64,000 nucleotides of DNA from Devosia geojensis (lineage in GTDB: Bacteria; Pseudomonadota; Alphaproteobacteria; Rhizobiales; Devosiaceae): contig NZ_JZEX01000061.1 of NCBI RefSeq assembly GCF_000969415.1, forward strand, positions 140,107 through 204,106, given 5' to 3'. The translations under genes were made by a program, and so were the position numbers. Below are positions 63,906 through 64,000 of this stretch, in pieces (within the stretch, counting starts at the first letter, position 1; the number at the start of each line of letters is the position of its first letter). The notes below the pieces were generated by a model. It was not told the DNA's origin and did no database searches. It saw only the letters and a list, made by a program, of their open reading frames with translations.

Positions 63906-64000
63906 CCGATGTCATTCCGGCGAAGGCCGGAACCCATCCTGAGATATCTCCACAGCCGCAAGGTCGGCTCCCCTCCCCCTTGAGGGGAGGGGTCGGGGGT
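63906..64000. repeat. Intergenic palindromic repeats at the right edge (family copy 3)
   Basis: Holds 'ATTCCGGCGAAGGCCGGAA', a common alphaproteobacterial intergenic palindrome, then 'CCCCTTGAGGGGAGGGG' matching the arms at 2455-2551. Cut by the window edge. Confidence 0.55.

Overview
The window looks like a chromosomal segment of a flagellated, GC-rich alphaproteobacterium of the Hyphomicrobiales (rhizobial/Devosia-like). Evidence: a fliF-flgD-fliK flagellar block, the DUF1153 regulator SciP with CtrA-like half-site pairs (TTAA-N7-TTAA with one mismatch) upstream of sciP and fliF, and a very large load of ABC sugar/oligosaccharide importers with LacI, GntR and IclR regulators. The genus cannot be fixed from this sequence alone.

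Layout. 1-11.8 kb is housekeeping-like: fliF (cut by the window edge), a glutathione S-transferase, sciP, flgD, fliK, mnmA, a higBA toxin-antitoxin pair with a tandem operator, an ECF sigma factor coupled to a membrane-anchored vWA protein, a ring-cleaving-dioxygenase-like VOC protein, udgX and a tRNA-Met. After the tRNA lies about 450 bp of gene debris. 12.2-19.8 kb is ABC importer A (ATPase, two permeases, Tat-type binding protein) with a cytoplasmic glycosidase-like protein carrying a C-x-C-x2-C motif, plus a tartronate-semialdehyde-reductase-like gene and a divergent GntR regulator. 21.3-22.5 kb is a scar holding decayed carboxylesterase and thiolase fragments.

22.5-36.9 kb is a coherent L-arabinose module: two cytoplasmic GH51 arabinofuranosidases, ABC importer B, a LacI regulator, an SDR sugar dehydrogenase, a lactonase, an L-arabinonate dehydratase with the three expected Cys ligands, an HpcH/HpaI aldolase and an aldehyde dehydrogenase. 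Together they can account for arabinooligosaccharide uptake, hydrolysis and non-phosphorylative oxidation to pyruvate plus glycolaldehyde and then glycolate. Perfect palindromes with the core TGCAAGCGCTTGCA lie at three promoters, with a degenerate copy before the LacI gene, which predicts one local regulon.

36.9-55.9 kb is a second catabolic block: a GntR regulator with a palindromic operator, an Ldh-family reductase, Fe-ADH, aldehyde dehydrogenase, enolase-superfamily acid-sugar dehydratase, two paralogous Tat-exported family-5 binding proteins, a second glycosidase-like paralogue, an 857-residue protein with a GH20/GH67/GH84-like N-terminal region, one Dpp-type transporter (DppB, DppC, fused DppD-F), and a LacI regulator whose palindrome (TGGTAGCGCTACCA) also occurs, slightly changed, upstream of the transporter operon. 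This is the best candidate here for an undescribed oligosaccharide-utilisation system.

56.0-63.9 kb is a third sugar block: IclR regulator, extended-SDR epimerase-like enzyme, two MalFG-type permeases, a zinc-ligand-less MDR oxidoreductase, a DHDPS-family lyase, a short Gfo/Idh/MocA protein and a binding protein, with no ATPase of its own. All five binding-protein genes are followed by strong hairpins.
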